From a virus: a stretch of DNA of 37,247 nucleotides. The stretch spans positions 1 to 37,247 of IMG/VR virus record IMGVR_UViG_3300037489_000065; one strand, 5' to 3'. The translations under genes and the position numbers were made by a program. The notes beneath the pieces are model-generated. The model saw nothing but the letters and a program-made list of their open reading frames with translations, made no database searches and was not told where the DNA came from. Shown here one piece after another: positions 17,142 to 25,461 of the stretch. Numbering within the stretch: the stretch's first letter is position 1; each line of letters starts with the position of its first letter.

Positions 17142-17423
17142 TTAATTTTTTAAATCAGCCAATGTTTCATGTACTCTATGCAAACAGACAGTAGCGGCTT
17201 CCTCTGGTGTGTCGTGAGTGAAATCTGATTTAATGTCGAAGGATGCACCTTTAGAAGTTACATACATGTCTACGGAAGCGTGCCAGCCTCCACTTAATAA
17301 TCCGACTCTCGGTTTCCCGTAATCCTGCAGGGCGCGTATTAGTTCGCCGAGGGATTGCCCAGGCATTACAGATTTTATTGATGGTAAACCCATGTTAAAG
17401 CTCTTCGTTTGTTTATCATTCAT
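17142..17423 (-). CDS. Hypothetical protein downstream of polymerase
   Basis: 93 aa, not recognised. There is a helix-strand pattern: MPGQSLGELIRALQDYGKPR, then a strand-rich middle (GGWHASVDMYV, GASFDIKSD) and a terminal helix with HRVHETLADL. It overlaps the polymerase end by four bases (ATGA), so it is likely co-translated with it. The composition fits a small soluble alpha-beta protein. Neighbours suggest a DNA-metabolism accessory role, but no motif confirms it. Confidence 0.7.
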   Translation of the reverse strand: MNDKQTKSFNMGLPSIKSVMPGQSLGELIRALQDYGKPRVGLLSGGWHASVDMYVTSKGASFDIKSDFTHDTPEEAATVCLHRVHETLADLKN

Positions 17424-19417
17424 CGCAACGGCTCCACAAGTTTTTTAACTTGATTAATATAATAATCAAAATTGATATTGTTGCGGTCGGCATCGTTGAT
17501 ATTGTTACAAGGTGCAACCACCCAACCGACATGATAATTTGTTCGACGTTCTACATATTTAGATTTATTTTTTGTATTGATTCGTTCGTCCCATGGTAAA
17601 TTTAATACATCCGTTATATCACCTATCAATTTTAAATCAGTAAGTACCGAATTATAATACGCATCGGTTAAACCATTCGCACGTTTCCATTGTCCAACCT
17701 GACACCCTTTTGTTGGTGGGCTTATCTTAGTTAATGTATCACCATTTACAGCGACATAGTATCGAGTGATGCGCTGCAGTTCGAGAGTTTTATCAAGGAT
17801 CAATTGATCTGATCGACCGACTTTGGTACGCAACATGAAATCATGGATATCATTGTGATTATAAATAAAATCAGCGATATCTTGACCATGTACCAGTGCA
17901 GCCTCGGCCGCTTTAGGTATCACCAATGCGGAATGGTTTTGGTGCCATTCAAGGTTATATTCATATGCACCCTTGCGTTTGATCTTGCCTGATTCATATT
18001 CAGCAATATAGTTGTTTACATCACGGATAAACATTCGAGAATATTCAGCGTATTCTAATTCAAGTTTGGTAAAATCTTGCCACCAATAACATAGGCTGTA
18101 ATATCTACCTAATTGACCACGGGGGCATTTGACCGTTAAACCATCCGTATTAATTTGAACCATTTCAAGACCGGGAATATACATTATCAAATATTCAGCC
18201 AATAGACATAATAATAATTGACCATTGATCGTAATTTTCATCGTATATAGCGGATCATAAAACGGGCTGTATTTACTGTTACTATCACCATACACACCAT
18301 TAAGCGCAAGTTTTAACATGGCATTTTCTGGCGTTCCCTTTGCATACTGGCGGCGCTGTTCAAATACATCCTTATAAATATCACAAAATTGCTCGCTTAA
18401 ATGTTCAGGGTATAATCGATTCGCTATCGCCAGATTTGGATAATAACTCGCGACGTCGGCATCAATGATCACAAAATCATCATCACTATATATCGTTTGT
18501 GATTCAATCGATCCATGGATACCACCCAGGCCGAATACAAAATCAAAACCATTCACCGTGGCTTTAAGATCATTAAATATTCCTTTGGTTTCGGTGATCA
18601 CTTGTGACGATAACCATTGTTTGATACGTTGAAACTCAGGTTGTTTAAATTGTATATAGGGGAGTATTGCATCGGCTAATCGGATCGATGGTCGAATTGT
18701 TTGCCGTGGTGTACGTTTATTATCAATATACATATAACATGAGCCAGGTATCTCTTGCTCAAGTTTCATAATAAAATAATCTTTGCCGATTTTAGTATCA
18801 TTATGATTCAGAAAATTACGACCATATTTCTCGCTCAATTGTTCGCGGAATTCGATCATTGGTATTGATTCAAAATAAAACTTTTCGGTTTCATCCACAT
18901 CATGGTTGTTGTATTCGATCAATACATCCTTTTGTGGATCGGTTAGCGGCGTACCCGGTGCATAGGGTAGATCCTTGATGTTGTCTGATCGCATATTGAA
19001 TTCGAGCATTTTTAATGATGTGCGGCGCGATTCATTATCGAAATGATGTATCTTATATAAATCAATTTGTGGGATGTGGATGTCTTGATCCCATATCACA
19101 TTATCGAATCGATGTTCCCATGGTGTGGCAATAATATCAGCCGCCTTATTGTAAATATCTGATACGGTCGGATTAAGATGATAGTTTTCAATGATGAAAT
19201 GAATGATTGGATAATCGAATCCGATGTTATTAAACCCCACCATACGGCACCGTGTGCCCTTGAGAGCCGTTAAAAAATCAATCAGGGTATAGATGTCATT
19301 GTGTCGGTCGGATATCTCAAATAACATCCGGGTACCCGTGGCGGGATGTTTGAATGCCGCCGTAAATACATTCGGATAGGTTTCAAGGTCATAAATCCAA
19401 TCGAGGGAGTTAGTCAT
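17420..19417 (-). CDS. Family B DNA polymerase
   Basis: 665 aa. Replicative polymerase with proofreading. Exonuclease motifs: DLE in Exo I (Asp10, Glu12), GFNNIGFDYP in Exo II (Asp68), YNNHD in Exo III (Tyr169, Asp173). Polymerase motifs: A is DADVASYYP (Asp319/Asp321), B is KLALNGVYG (Lys369, Tyr376, Gly377), C is INTDG (Asp425) instead of the common YGDTDS. All catalytic acids are present. The size is short for PolB and there is no obvious terminal-protein gene, so this belongs to the compact phage PolB type used with a separate primase (26571) and SSB (19770). Its start overlaps the upstream small gene by ATGA. Confidence 0.92.
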   Translation of the reverse strand: MTNSLDWIYDLETYPNVFTAAFKHPATGTRMLFEISDRHNDIYTLIDFLTALKGTRCRMVGFNNIGFDYPIIHFIIENYHLNPTVSDIYNKAADIIATPWEHRFDNVIWDQDIHIPQIDLYKIHHFDNESRRTSLKMLEFNMRSDNIKDLPYAPGTPLTDPQKDVLIEYNNHDVDETEKFYFESIPMIEFREQLSEKYGRNFLNHNDTKIGKDYFIMKLEQEIPGSCYMYIDNKRTPRQTIRPSIRLADAILPYIQFKQPEFQRIKQWLSSQVITETKGIFNDLKATVNGFDFVFGLGGIHGSIESQTIYSDDDFVIIDADVASYYPNLAIANRLYPEHLSEQFCDIYKDVFEQRRQYAKGTPENAMLKLALNGVYGDSNSKYSPFYDPLYTMKITINGQLLLCLLAEYLIMYIPGLEMVQINTDGLTVKCPRGQLGRYYSLCYWWQDFTKLELEYAEYSRMFIRDVNNYIAEYESGKIKRKGAYEYNLEWHQNHSALVIPKAAEAALVHGQDIADFIYNHNDIHDFMLRTKVGRSDQLILDKTLELQRITRYYVAVNGDTLTKISPPTKGCQVGQWKRANGLTDAYYNSVLTDLKLIGDITDVLNLPWDERINTKNKSKYVERRTNYHVGWVVAPCNNINDADRNNINFDYYINQVKKLVEPLR

Positions 19418-19647
19418 TTTATAAGACCTTTTATTTCGATCAATACTATTTCTAATCTTCTGAATGGTAAATTTTCCATAGTCATTGCATGGGCAGCTTT
19501 TCTAGACGCGATCATATTGCAGCGTTTTAATAAATATTTACGCTTTTTACCTATACAGTACCACGGTATTTTTTTAATTAATGACTGATAAGTTTGGTTA
19601 AAAATCTTTTCCCCATTTATTATCAGATAAGTTATAGGCAAAGACAT
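19414..19647 (-). CDS. Hypothetical basic protein upstream of polymerase
   Basis: 77 aa from the ATG at 19647, which has AAGGATTG just upstream on the minus strand; a longer frame from 19704 would run through the terminator hairpin and is rejected. The protein is basic with IKKIPWYCIGKKRKYLLKRC and ends RLEIVLIEIKGLIK. No family was recognised. It is translationally coupled to the polymerase (ATGA overlap) and starts only ten bases after the U-tract of a strong terminator-like hairpin, so its expression and that of polymerase may depend on readthrough. Confidence 0.65.
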   Translation of the reverse strand: MSLPITYLIINGEKIFNQTYQSLIKKIPWYCIGKKRKYLLKRCNMIASRKAAHAMTMENLPFRRLEIVLIEIKGLIK

Positions 19648-19657
19648 ATCAATCCTT

Positions 19658-19690
19658 AAAAATTGGGTGGTGCAGAGAGGTACACCACCC
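19658..19690 (-). terminator. Intrinsic terminator / attenuator before polymerase genes
   Basis: Read on the minus strand: an 8-bp perfect stem GGGTGGTG / CACCACCC (19690-19683 with 19672-19665) with a 10-nt loop, followed by AATTTTT. This is a standard Rho-independent terminator form. It follows the SSB gene (stop at 19770) and precedes the next ribosome-binding site by only a few bases. Confidence 0.85.
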
Positions 19691-19769
19691 GAGTTATTGA
19701 ACATTTATCATTATGCCCGGTTTTCGGCAACATCCACCGGATTAAGATGTTAGGGCGTAGTCCATAAAA

Positions 19770-20573
19770 CTACGTTGCCTTTGGTAGTGTCGCGATCTGT
19801 TGATCGGTCCATCCCGACGCTTTTAATTGTTCGGCGGTATACGTTTTACCATCTAGCATCGACATTTCAGGCTTTAGGAAATCCGGTGCAGGTGCGATGC
19901 CTGGACCTGTGGTTGGTGGTGGTGCCATAATATGGGCGGCCGATGCTGTGCCTGGAGCTGAACCGGGTAGCGGTGCACCCCCAAACACCTCGGCCGCTGA
20001 TGGTCCCGATTCGGAAATGATTACAGCACCGGCACGGGATAGCTCGAACTTTGTGGGGTTCACATAGATACCAGGTGATTGGCTGGGTCCGTTACCTTTG
20101 ACGTTGACCAATACGCGGGCATAATCACCGGTTTTAATTTCCTTGTCTACCTGGATTTGTTCAAGGGGATCGTATTTGCCCACATGGAAACATGATACAT
20201 GGAATTGAGTGGTGCAATGCACGATCCAATGACCGGGCCAACCTTCACGATCGCACGGCTTTTTACCTTTTTGATTAGGTACCTGACTATCACCATCGGT
20301 CACTTTCCATGCAAAGGTGGGTGATCCATGTTCACCATTGGGCCAATCTTGCACACCTGCAGCGTAGAATTGTTGACCCCAAGCTGATTGTTTCCAGTCC
20401 GATTCGGTTAGTTTAGGAATTGCGATACCGACATATACATCGGTTACAGGGGTACCATCGGCATTAATGACAGGCGTCTCGACTTTGGTGATCGGATCTC
20501 TTTTTTTAACGGGACGGCGGGTCATTGGATGGCCACACACTAGGCGACCTTCGATTAATACATCTATGCTCAT
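19770..20573 (-). CDS. ssb: Single-stranded DNA-binding protein
   Basis: 267 aa. The OB-fold type SSB of the phage DUF2815/gp2.5-like kind. Segments include DVYVGIAIPKLTESDWKQ, PGHWIVHCTTQF and the hallmark GDYARVLVNVKGNGPSQSPG followed by IYVNPTKFEL. A flexible Pro/Ala/Gly-rich linker (residues about 190-235) leads to a C-terminal YTAEQLKASGWTDQQIATLP motif often found at the end of such SSBs, instead of a plain acidic tail. It is coupled by ATGA to the nuclease gene upstream. It would protect templates for PolB. A strong terminator follows, probably raising SSB over polymerase. Confidence 0.87.
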   Translation of the reverse strand: MSIDVLIEGRLVCGHPMTRRPVKKRDPITKVETPVINADGTPVTDVYVGIAIPKLTESDWKQSAWGQQFYAAGVQDWPNGEHGSPTFAWKVTDGDSQVPNQKGKKPCDREGWPGHWIVHCTTQFHVSCFHVGKYDPLEQIQVDKEIKTGDYARVLVNVKGNGPSQSPGIYVNPTKFELSRAGAVIISESGPSAAEVFGGAPLPGSAPGTASAAHIMAPPPTTGPGIAPAPDFLKPEMSMLDGKTYTAEQLKASGWTDQQIATLPKAT

Positions 20574-21721
20574 GATTTAAATACCTCTCTTGTTTTGGTT
20601 TCATCATCCGGTACTAGGTTTAGTCCGGTGTTTGATTTACTACTATACGCCATAATGACGGATTCGTCAACACCTAATGCGATGGCTTGGGTTGGCGTTA
20701 TCGCTTCATTCTTGCGGAGGTCATGTTCCATCATATCGCCCATGGCAACCACTTCATTGATTGGCTTGTCCCATTTCAATCGACCGATCTTTGGTTCAAC
20801 CATCCAACCAGGTACACCAACACCCTTGCGTATCATTCCCATGATTTGTGCCTCGAATGCTGTCTCTAAACTTTCAAGATGTTTACGGGCACGATGGATG
20901 ATGGAGTATTGCAAACCAGTAGCGGCGGGGCTCATTTGTAATACTTGGGGTTTACTGGTCGCCTCAAATAATCCCATACCTGCAGTGATGGCCGCCTCGC
21001 ATCCATGTCGCGCTTGGCAGTGTTTGCAATGGGTGCCGCTATGGCATTCCGCTTCATTACTTAATGCCTTGTGGGCATTATGGTTTAGGGTGTTAATGTA
21101 ACCACGTAGATCGCTGGCCATGACTGACCATTCTCGAATTGGTCCATTTCGATGCATCGCCCGAGGTTGGACGATGCGGATAGTCACGCGGGTATGCTGG
21201 TCATCTATTCCAACAAGATCATCCAACAAGCCAGCAACATAATTAATACCTTGCCAGTTTTCAAACGCTTCGACAACTTCAAACCCGAATTTATAATCCC
21301 ACACGATCAGGTGTTTTTCCTTGTGATCATATAGACCAGCATCCACGGTGCCGAACGATAACGCATGTACTCGGGGCGCTTTGATCTTATATTCAACATA
21401 GGGATCAAAAACCCGGCGCTCCTGCATTTCAGTGATCACATTATCAGCGTACATTTTTGCGGCGTCGAACATATCATCACGAATGATAATACCATTAGAT
21501 GCTGTTTCATCGATGATGGCGCGAGTGGGCATTCCAATGTTGCCGCGAGTGGCGGCACTAATCATCTTGGCCGCTATTTCGTGCGATGCTTCACCTTCCA
21601 TGGCATGGATGGATTGTTCGGTCTCGGGGCATTGTTGGGCCATCATTACCCAACCGGTGCATCCATTGGTTTTACCCCATATACCTGCCGATGATGGTGG
21701 GATTATTGAATGTTCCGACAT
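20570..21721 (-). CDS. Cas4/RecB-like nuclease (DUF2800)
   Basis: 383 aa. A PD-(D/E)XK exonuclease with a probable iron-sulfur cluster. The N-terminal PPSSAGIWGKTNGCTGW segment and EGEASHEIA are DUF2800 hallmarks. The nuclease core is GTVDAGLYD followed by LIVWDYKFGFEVVEA (metal-binding Asp, then D-x-K), and QGINYVAGLLD supplies the QxxxY motif. Cys residues at CHSGTHCKHCQARHGC, with the early Cys21, could hold a 4Fe-4S cluster as in Cas4/AddB. It is translationally coupled to SSB by ATGA, which supports a recombination or replication-fork role. Confidence 0.87.
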   Translation of the reverse strand: MSEHSIIPPSSAGIWGKTNGCTGWVMMAQQCPETEQSIHAMEGEASHEIAAKMISAATRGNIGMPTRAIIDETASNGIIIRDDMFDAAKMYADNVITEMQERRVFDPYVEYKIKAPRVHALSFGTVDAGLYDHKEKHLIVWDYKFGFEVVEAFENWQGINYVAGLLDDLVGIDDQHTRVTIRIVQPRAMHRNGPIREWSVMASDLRGYINTLNHNAHKALSNEAECHSGTHCKHCQARHGCEAAITAGMGLFEATSKPQVLQMSPAATGLQYSIIHRARKHLESLETAFEAQIMGMIRKGVGVPGWMVEPKIGRLKWDKPINEVVAMGDMMEHDLRKNEAITPTQAIALGVDESVIMAYSSKSNTGLNLVPDDETKTREVFKS

Positions 21722-21722
21722 A

Positions 21723-22352
21723 TTAACCCCCGACGAACAATTCAGCTTGTACCGCTGGCACTAGATCAGGTCTAGCTGCTAACAATGACAATGCAGGAAG
21801 GCCGACATTTTTCACCGCTAATGCCACAGCATCCGGCGCTATCTGTGCCGATGTAATCGCTTGTAACAACTCGGGAAAGGTCATTGTGGTCGGTGGGGGT
21901 GGTGCTGCATCGTCCGCAATTGCATTAGATGTCGGTAAGGGGTTATTAACGAACGGATCAGATGCATCGATCGCCATAGCCGCACGTAATTCGCACTCGA
22001 CATGTTTGACCATTTCAGGGTCGATGTTGCGGATTTTCTTCCATTCACCGGTTGCCTTCTTTTTCCTTGCGATACCATGGATACGAGTATCATGTGGGAA
22101 ACCCTCGACATCTAATTCAACGGCAGTATCGGCACCACTGAGAACATCGATATTGTGTTCTACTTGTACACTATCACCACCTCGCTCGTTAATTTCATTA
22201 ATCACGGCATTGGCAATAGAGGCAGTCTTGTCTATTGCTTCCAATATGGGAGGTTTATCGCTGCGTAAATCTTCTGCCATTTTTTCAAGCATCCAAGATG
22301 CCCGCATTAGGGCGTTATATTCCATCGGTACGGTTACGCTCACATTATTCAT
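21723..22352 (-). CDS. Conserved phage protein of unknown function
   Basis: 209 aa. The central segment GFPHDTRIHGIARKKKATGE followed by WKKIRNIDPEMVKHVECEL recurs in phage proteins located near DUF2800 nucleases and SSBs, but I know no proven function. It has a Pro-rich hinge (residues about 150-156, APPPPTT) and a C-terminal helical domain. It is the first gene of the leftward operon. GAGGAAAAA precedes the ATG, and a divergent promoter pair with a palindromic site lies upstream (22374-22416). DNA binding is plausible from the basic central segment. Confidence 0.78.
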   Translation of the reverse strand: MNNVSVTVPMEYNALMRASWMLEKMAEDLRSDKPPILEAIDKTASIANAVINEINERGGDSVQVEHNIDVLSGADTAVELDVEGFPHDTRIHGIARKKKATGEWKKIRNIDPEMVKHVECELRAAMAIDASDPFVNNPLPTSNAIADDAAPPPPTTMTFPELLQAITSAQIAPDAVALAVKNVGLPALSLLAARPDLVPAVQAELFVGG

Positions 22353-22373
22353 TGATTTTTCCTCGTTTTGTTA

Positions 22374-22401
22374 TTGACGTGAACAAAGAGTATGCTATAT
22401 T
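22374..22401 (+). promoter_or_regulatory. Rightward early promoter
   Basis: TTGACG (22374-22379), a 16-base spacer, then TGC-TATATT (22393-22401), so an extended -10 is present. It is followed by the genes at 22440 and beyond. The palindrome ATTGTC-N6-GTCAAC starts within the -10 box. Confidence 0.75.
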
Positions 22402-22415
22402 GTCGATACTGTCAA
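22387..22415 (-). promoter_or_regulatory. Leftward promoter, overlapping the rightward one
   Basis: On the minus strand TTGACA (22415-22410), a 17-base spacer and TACTCT (22392-22387). The -35 is perfect and the -10 weak. It would transcribe the nuclease-SSB-polymerase operon. Both promoters share one palindrome, so a bound regulator would affect both. Confidence 0.55.
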
Positions 22416-22416
22416 C
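22399..22416. promoter_or_regulatory. Palindromic operator candidate, site A
   Basis: ATTGTC-GATACT-GTCAAC fits the form ATTGAC-N6-GTCAAT found at three other places in the genome (29238, 33006, 33047), each time at the 3' side of a TATATT box. It probably binds a dimeric regulator. Confidence 0.65.
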
Positions 22417-22439
22417 ATGAAATAATGGAGCGATTGAAA

Positions 22440-22559
22440 ATGATTAGCGATCTACAAAGAGAGGCGGAACTACGAATTAGAAATATTGAACGGCTTATCG
22501 TGTGGCGACGTCGTTATGATGCATATATAAAATCCCTTAAGAAGAAGGTTAAATTATGA
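22440..22559 (+). CDS. Small basic protein (39 aa)
   Basis: 39 aa, first gene of the rightward early operon. GGAG lies nine bases before the ATG, and its TGA overlaps the methyltransferase start (ATGA). The sequence is one charged helix with many Arg and Lys (IERLIVWRRRYDAYIKSLKK). No family was recognised. It could be a small nucleic-acid binding or regulatory protein, or a leader that couples translation of the methyltransferase. Confidence 0.65.
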   Translation: MISDLQREAELRIRNIERLIVWRRRYDAYIKSLKKKVKL

Positions 22560-23284
22560 ATTATCACTGGTTAATGCAAGGCGATTGTCTTGAAATGATG
22601 AAACAGATACCAGATGGGTCGATTGACATGGTATTGACTAGTCCCCCATATAACATGAATTTACGGATTAGAAACGGTAAATATTGTTCGCGGCAAATAG
22701 TAAAGGAACTCAGTACTAAATATGAAAATTTCGATGATAATTTATCGATGAACGATTATTTTGAGTTTAATAAAAAAGTAATATACGAGTTATTGCGGGT
22801 TTCCGATCTAATATTTTACAATGTGCAATTTCTTACCGGAAATAAACCTGCACTGTTCAAATTGATTGGTGAATTTAGCGATAAAATAAAAGAATTTATT
22901 ATTTGGGATAAATGTAATGCACAACCAGCCATTGGGCAGGGGGTTATGAATAGCCAATTTGAAACAGTGCTGGTGTTGCAAAATAGTGCACCAGAAAGTA
23001 GATCGTTTAACACTGCACAGTTTGACAGAGGAACATTATCAAATGTATGGAAAATAAAACGCGGTAAGAAAGTATGCAAATCACATGGTGCAATTTTTCC
23101 TGATGAATTGGCCGAAAAAGTGATTAAATCATTTTCTTCTGAATATGCGGTTATATTAGATCCTTTCATGGGTACAGGTACCACTGGTGTGGCTTGTATT
23201 AATTTAAATCGTGTATTCATCGGAATAGAAAAAGATAAGGAATATTTTAAAATTTCATGTGATCGGATTAACCGATGCAATTAA
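22556..23284 (+). CDS. DNA methyltransferase (beta class, adenine N6 or cytosine N4)
   Basis: 242 aa. Transfers methyl groups from S-adenosylmethionine to DNA bases. The catalytic motif IV is TSPPYN (residues about 29-34) and comes before the SAM-binding motif I DPFMGTGTTG (residues about 202-211), which is the beta-class order. GDCLEMMKQIPDGSIDMVLT is the usual opening segment. No matching restriction enzyme is nearby, so a solitary phage methylase protecting DNA from host restriction or marking phage DNA is likely. TSPPY fits N4-cytosine or N6-adenine, and target and base cannot be decided. It overlaps the helicase gene by ten bases. Confidence 0.9.
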   Translation: MNYHWLMQGDCLEMMKQIPDGSIDMVLTSPPYNMNLRIRNGKYCSRQIVKELSTKYENFDDNLSMNDYFEFNKKVIYELLRVSDLIFYNVQFLTGNKPALFKLIGEFSDKIKEFIIWDKCNAQPAIGQGVMNSQFETVLVLQNSAPESRSFNTAQFDRGTLSNVWKIKRGKKVCKSHGAIFPDELAEKVIKSFSSEYAVILDPFMGTGTTGVACINLNRVFIGIEKDKEYFKISCDRINRCN

Positions 23285-24912
23285 GACCTTATCAAAACGA
23301 AGCGAAACAAGCGATATACGATGCCTGGGGTGCAGGCGCTTCTAATGTCCTATCGGTATTGCCCACGGGTGGTGGCAAGACCGTGATTTTCTCGGATATA
23401 TTGAGGGAACATGCCGCTCCTAGTGTGGCAATTGCCCATCGTCAGGAATTAGTCACACAAGTATCATTAGCACTGGCAAAGGATGAAGTGAAACACCGCA
23501 TCATCGGACCAAAGTCAGTCATTAAATTAGCTGTAAGTCTCCATATGGAACATATCGGGCGATCTTATTTTGATCCATCGGCGGTATGTGCAGCGGCCGG
23601 GGTGGATACGCTGATCAGACGGCACAGTGAGCTGGCCCCCTGGTTGCGATCTGTAACATTATGGGTGCAAGATGAAGCGCATCACGTTTTAGAGGCCAAC
23701 AAGTGGGGTAAGGCGGCCGCTATGTTCCCCAATGCCAAAGGGCTCGGGGTGACTGCCACGCCGGTTAGGGCCGACGGTAAAGGCTTGGGACGGTATTCCG
23801 ACGGGTTGTTTGACACTATGATCGAAGGTCCAAGTATGCGCGATTTGATCAACATGGGGTATTTGACCGACTATCGAATATTTGCGCCGCCGTCGGATAT
23901 TGATATTAGTCAAGTACCGATCGGCGCGAGTGGTGATTATAACCCGGTCAAGTTAAAAAGCGCCGTCCGTAAATCACATGTAATCGGTGATGTGGTCAAG
24001 CATTACCTACGAATTGCATCGGGTAAACTGGGTATCACCTTTGCCACGGATGTCGAAACGGCCACAGATATCGCCGCGCAATTTAACGCTGCAGGTGTGT
24101 CGGCCGCCATGGTATGTGCCAAAACACCCGATGCGGAACGGGTGGCCATTTTACGGCGGTTTCGTAAACGTGAGTTATTACAATTAGTTAATGTCGATCT
24201 ATTTGGTGAGGGTTTTGACTTGCCCGCGATTGAAGTGGTAAGCATGGCCAGGCCCACACAATCCTATGCCTTATATGCCCAGCAATTCGGGCGGGCGCTT
24301 CGATTGCTTGATGGTAAAACCGAGGCCATTATTATCGATCATGTGGGTAATGTGGAGCGTCACGGCTTACCCGATGTGCGACGTAGTTGGACCTTGGACC
24401 GTCGAGAGAAACGCAGCAAAGACACGTCCGATGATGTGATACCGGTCAAGGCTTGCCCATCATGCACCGCTGTATATGAGCGGATCTATTCAGTTTGCCC
24501 TTACTGTGGATATAAATCCATTTCGGCCGGTCGGTCTGGTCCTGAATTTGTCGATGGTGATTTGTGTGAATTGGACCCTATGACATTAGCTATGATGCGC
24601 GGTGAGATTGAACGGGTAGATATGAGCATCCAGGATGCGCGTGTCGAAATGGAAGGCAAGTACATACCTGAGATTGGCATCCATGCGGGAATGAAACGCC
24701 ACAGGTTACGCCAGGAAGCACAAGAGGCGCTTAGGGCATCGATTGCATGGTGGGCGGGTTGGCAACGCGCACAGGGGCGACCAGATAGTGAGAGTTACCG
24801 ACGGTTTTACTTTGCATTTGGTACAGATGTAATGACCGCTCAAGCATTAAATACCCGCGAGGCGTACGACTTAGCGGATCGAATTAATCAACAATTGGGG
24901 AGTATGGCATGA
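23275..24912 (+). CDS. SF2 DEAH-box helicase with zinc ribbon
   Basis: 545 aa. ATP-dependent DNA helicase or translocase. Motifs: LRPYQNEA (Q-like), PTGGGKT (Walker A, near residue 30), DEAH (Walker B), TATPVRADG (motif III), GFDLPAIE (motif V region) and QQFGRALR (motif VI). A four-Cys zinc ribbon follows (CPSC and CPYC, residues about 396-418). The C-terminal domain of about 125 residues (ASIAWWAGWQRAQGRPDSES) is of the kind seen in phage helicases of this group. It probably serves replication or recombination. The start is inside the methyltransferase end. Confidence 0.92.
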   Translation: MQLRPYQNEAKQAIYDAWGAGASNVLSVLPTGGGKTVIFSDILREHAAPSVAIAHRQELVTQVSLALAKDEVKHRIIGPKSVIKLAVSLHMEHIGRSYFDPSAVCAAAGVDTLIRRHSELAPWLRSVTLWVQDEAHHVLEANKWGKAAAMFPNAKGLGVTATPVRADGKGLGRYSDGLFDTMIEGPSMRDLINMGYLTDYRIFAPPSDIDISQVPIGASGDYNPVKLKSAVRKSHVIGDVVKHYLRIASGKLGITFATDVETATDIAAQFNAAGVSAAMVCAKTPDAERVAILRRFRKRELLQLVNVDLFGEGFDLPAIEVVSMARPTQSYALYAQQFGRALRLLDGKTEAIIIDHVGNVERHGLPDVRRSWTLDRREKRSKDTSDDVIPVKACPSCTAVYERIYSVCPYCGYKSISAGRSGPEFVDGDLCELDPMTLAMMRGEIERVDMSIQDARVEMEGKYIPEIGIHAGMKRHRLRQEAQEALRASIAWWAGWQRAQGRPDSESYRRFYFAFGTDVMTAQALNTREAYDLADRINQQLGSMA

Positions 24913-24942
24913 AAAATCAAGCTGAAATATTTCAAGCGTTAT
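24909..24942 (+). repeat. 34-bp direct repeat, copy 1
   Basis: Identical to 25081-25114. It covers the start codon and codons 1-11 of two adjacent genes. It marks a local gene duplication that keeps [11 protein letters not shown] unchanged at the DNA level while the rest has diverged. Confidence 0.9.
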
Positions 24943-25097
24943 TGGATGGTAAAAAGATTCATCACCATACATGGGTCGAGAGTGGTGGATATGTTCACAT
25001 GGTTGATGGTGATGTGTATACCGCTGTGGGCAATCCATATATCGGTGGTTTTGCAATAGTAAAAAATTGGAGCGTGTACGATGAAAAATCAAGCTGA
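24909..25097 (+). CDS. Small protein, first of a duplicated pair
   Basis: 62 aa. N-terminal [17 protein letters not shown], then a beta pattern around GGYVHMVDGDVY and ending [12 protein letters not shown]. The first 34 bases are identical to the start of the next gene, and both share the plan helix - DGKKI - strands - NWxxYxE/QWEIYQE. It is coupled to the helicase gene (ATGA). The pattern recalls small phage proteins such as DUF2829-like proteins (some of which are anti-defence sponges), but the similarity is weak and no function is claimed. Its end overlaps the start of the next gene by 17 bases. Confidence 0.75.
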   Translation: MKNQAEIFQALLDGKKIHHHTWVESGGYVHMVDGDVYTAVGNPYIGGFAIVKNWSVYDEKSS

Positions 25098-25114
25098 AAT
25101 ATTTCAAGCGTTAT
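25081..25114 (+). repeat. 34-bp direct repeat, copy 2
   Basis: Identical to 24909-24942, 172 bases downstream. See the first copy. Confidence 0.9.
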
Positions 25115-25461
25115 CGAATGATGAGAAAATTCGATTTATTGGGTGGGATGGTGATTTATATTATTATTTGGTTAATGGTCAATTATGTAATCAAGATAAT
25201 ATCAAACGTTTATGCACATTTAATATACCGGAACAATGGGAAATTTACCAGGAATCAAAGTGGTACGATAATATCCCTGAAGGTGGGGTGTTGTGTTGGG
25301 TTGGCGAAGGGCGTTATTTACGAATAATCACGCGTGTTTTAACCAATACTATAAACGATTATTTTTACAGGGATGATGGTGATGTGGGATGGAATAGTGC
25401 CGAACCACTAACTTGTCAGGAAGTGAATAAAATATATCGTAATACATTGGCTGCATTATGA
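25081..25461 (+). CDS. Small protein, second of a duplicated pair, with extra C-terminal domain
   Basis: 126 aa. Residues 1-56 parallel the previous gene (same first eleven residues, later QWEIYQE in place of NWSVYDE). Residues 58-126 form an added domain, [18 protein letters not shown], then [17 protein letters not shown], a beta-rich segment commonly seen in phage accessory proteins. Start ATG is inside the upstream gene. The stop overlaps the VRR-NUC start as ATGA. Function unknown. Confidence 0.78.
   Translation: MKNQAEIFQALSNDEKIRFIGWDGDLYYYLVNGQLCNQDNIKRLCTFNIPEQWEIYQESKWYDNIPEGGVLCWVGEGRYLRIITRVLTNTINDYFYRDDGDVGWNSAEPLTCQEVNKIYRNTLAAL

Noticed and set aside
19414-19704. 96-aa version of the gene upstream of polymerase
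   Set aside because: The extra N-terminal residues would be encoded by the terminator hairpin; the ATG at 19647 has a proper ribosome-binding site.
20570-21721. CRISPR-associated Cas4
   Set aside because: Fold and Cys cluster are similar, but the N-terminal segment and context match the phage DUF2800 nucleases; no other cas gene is present.
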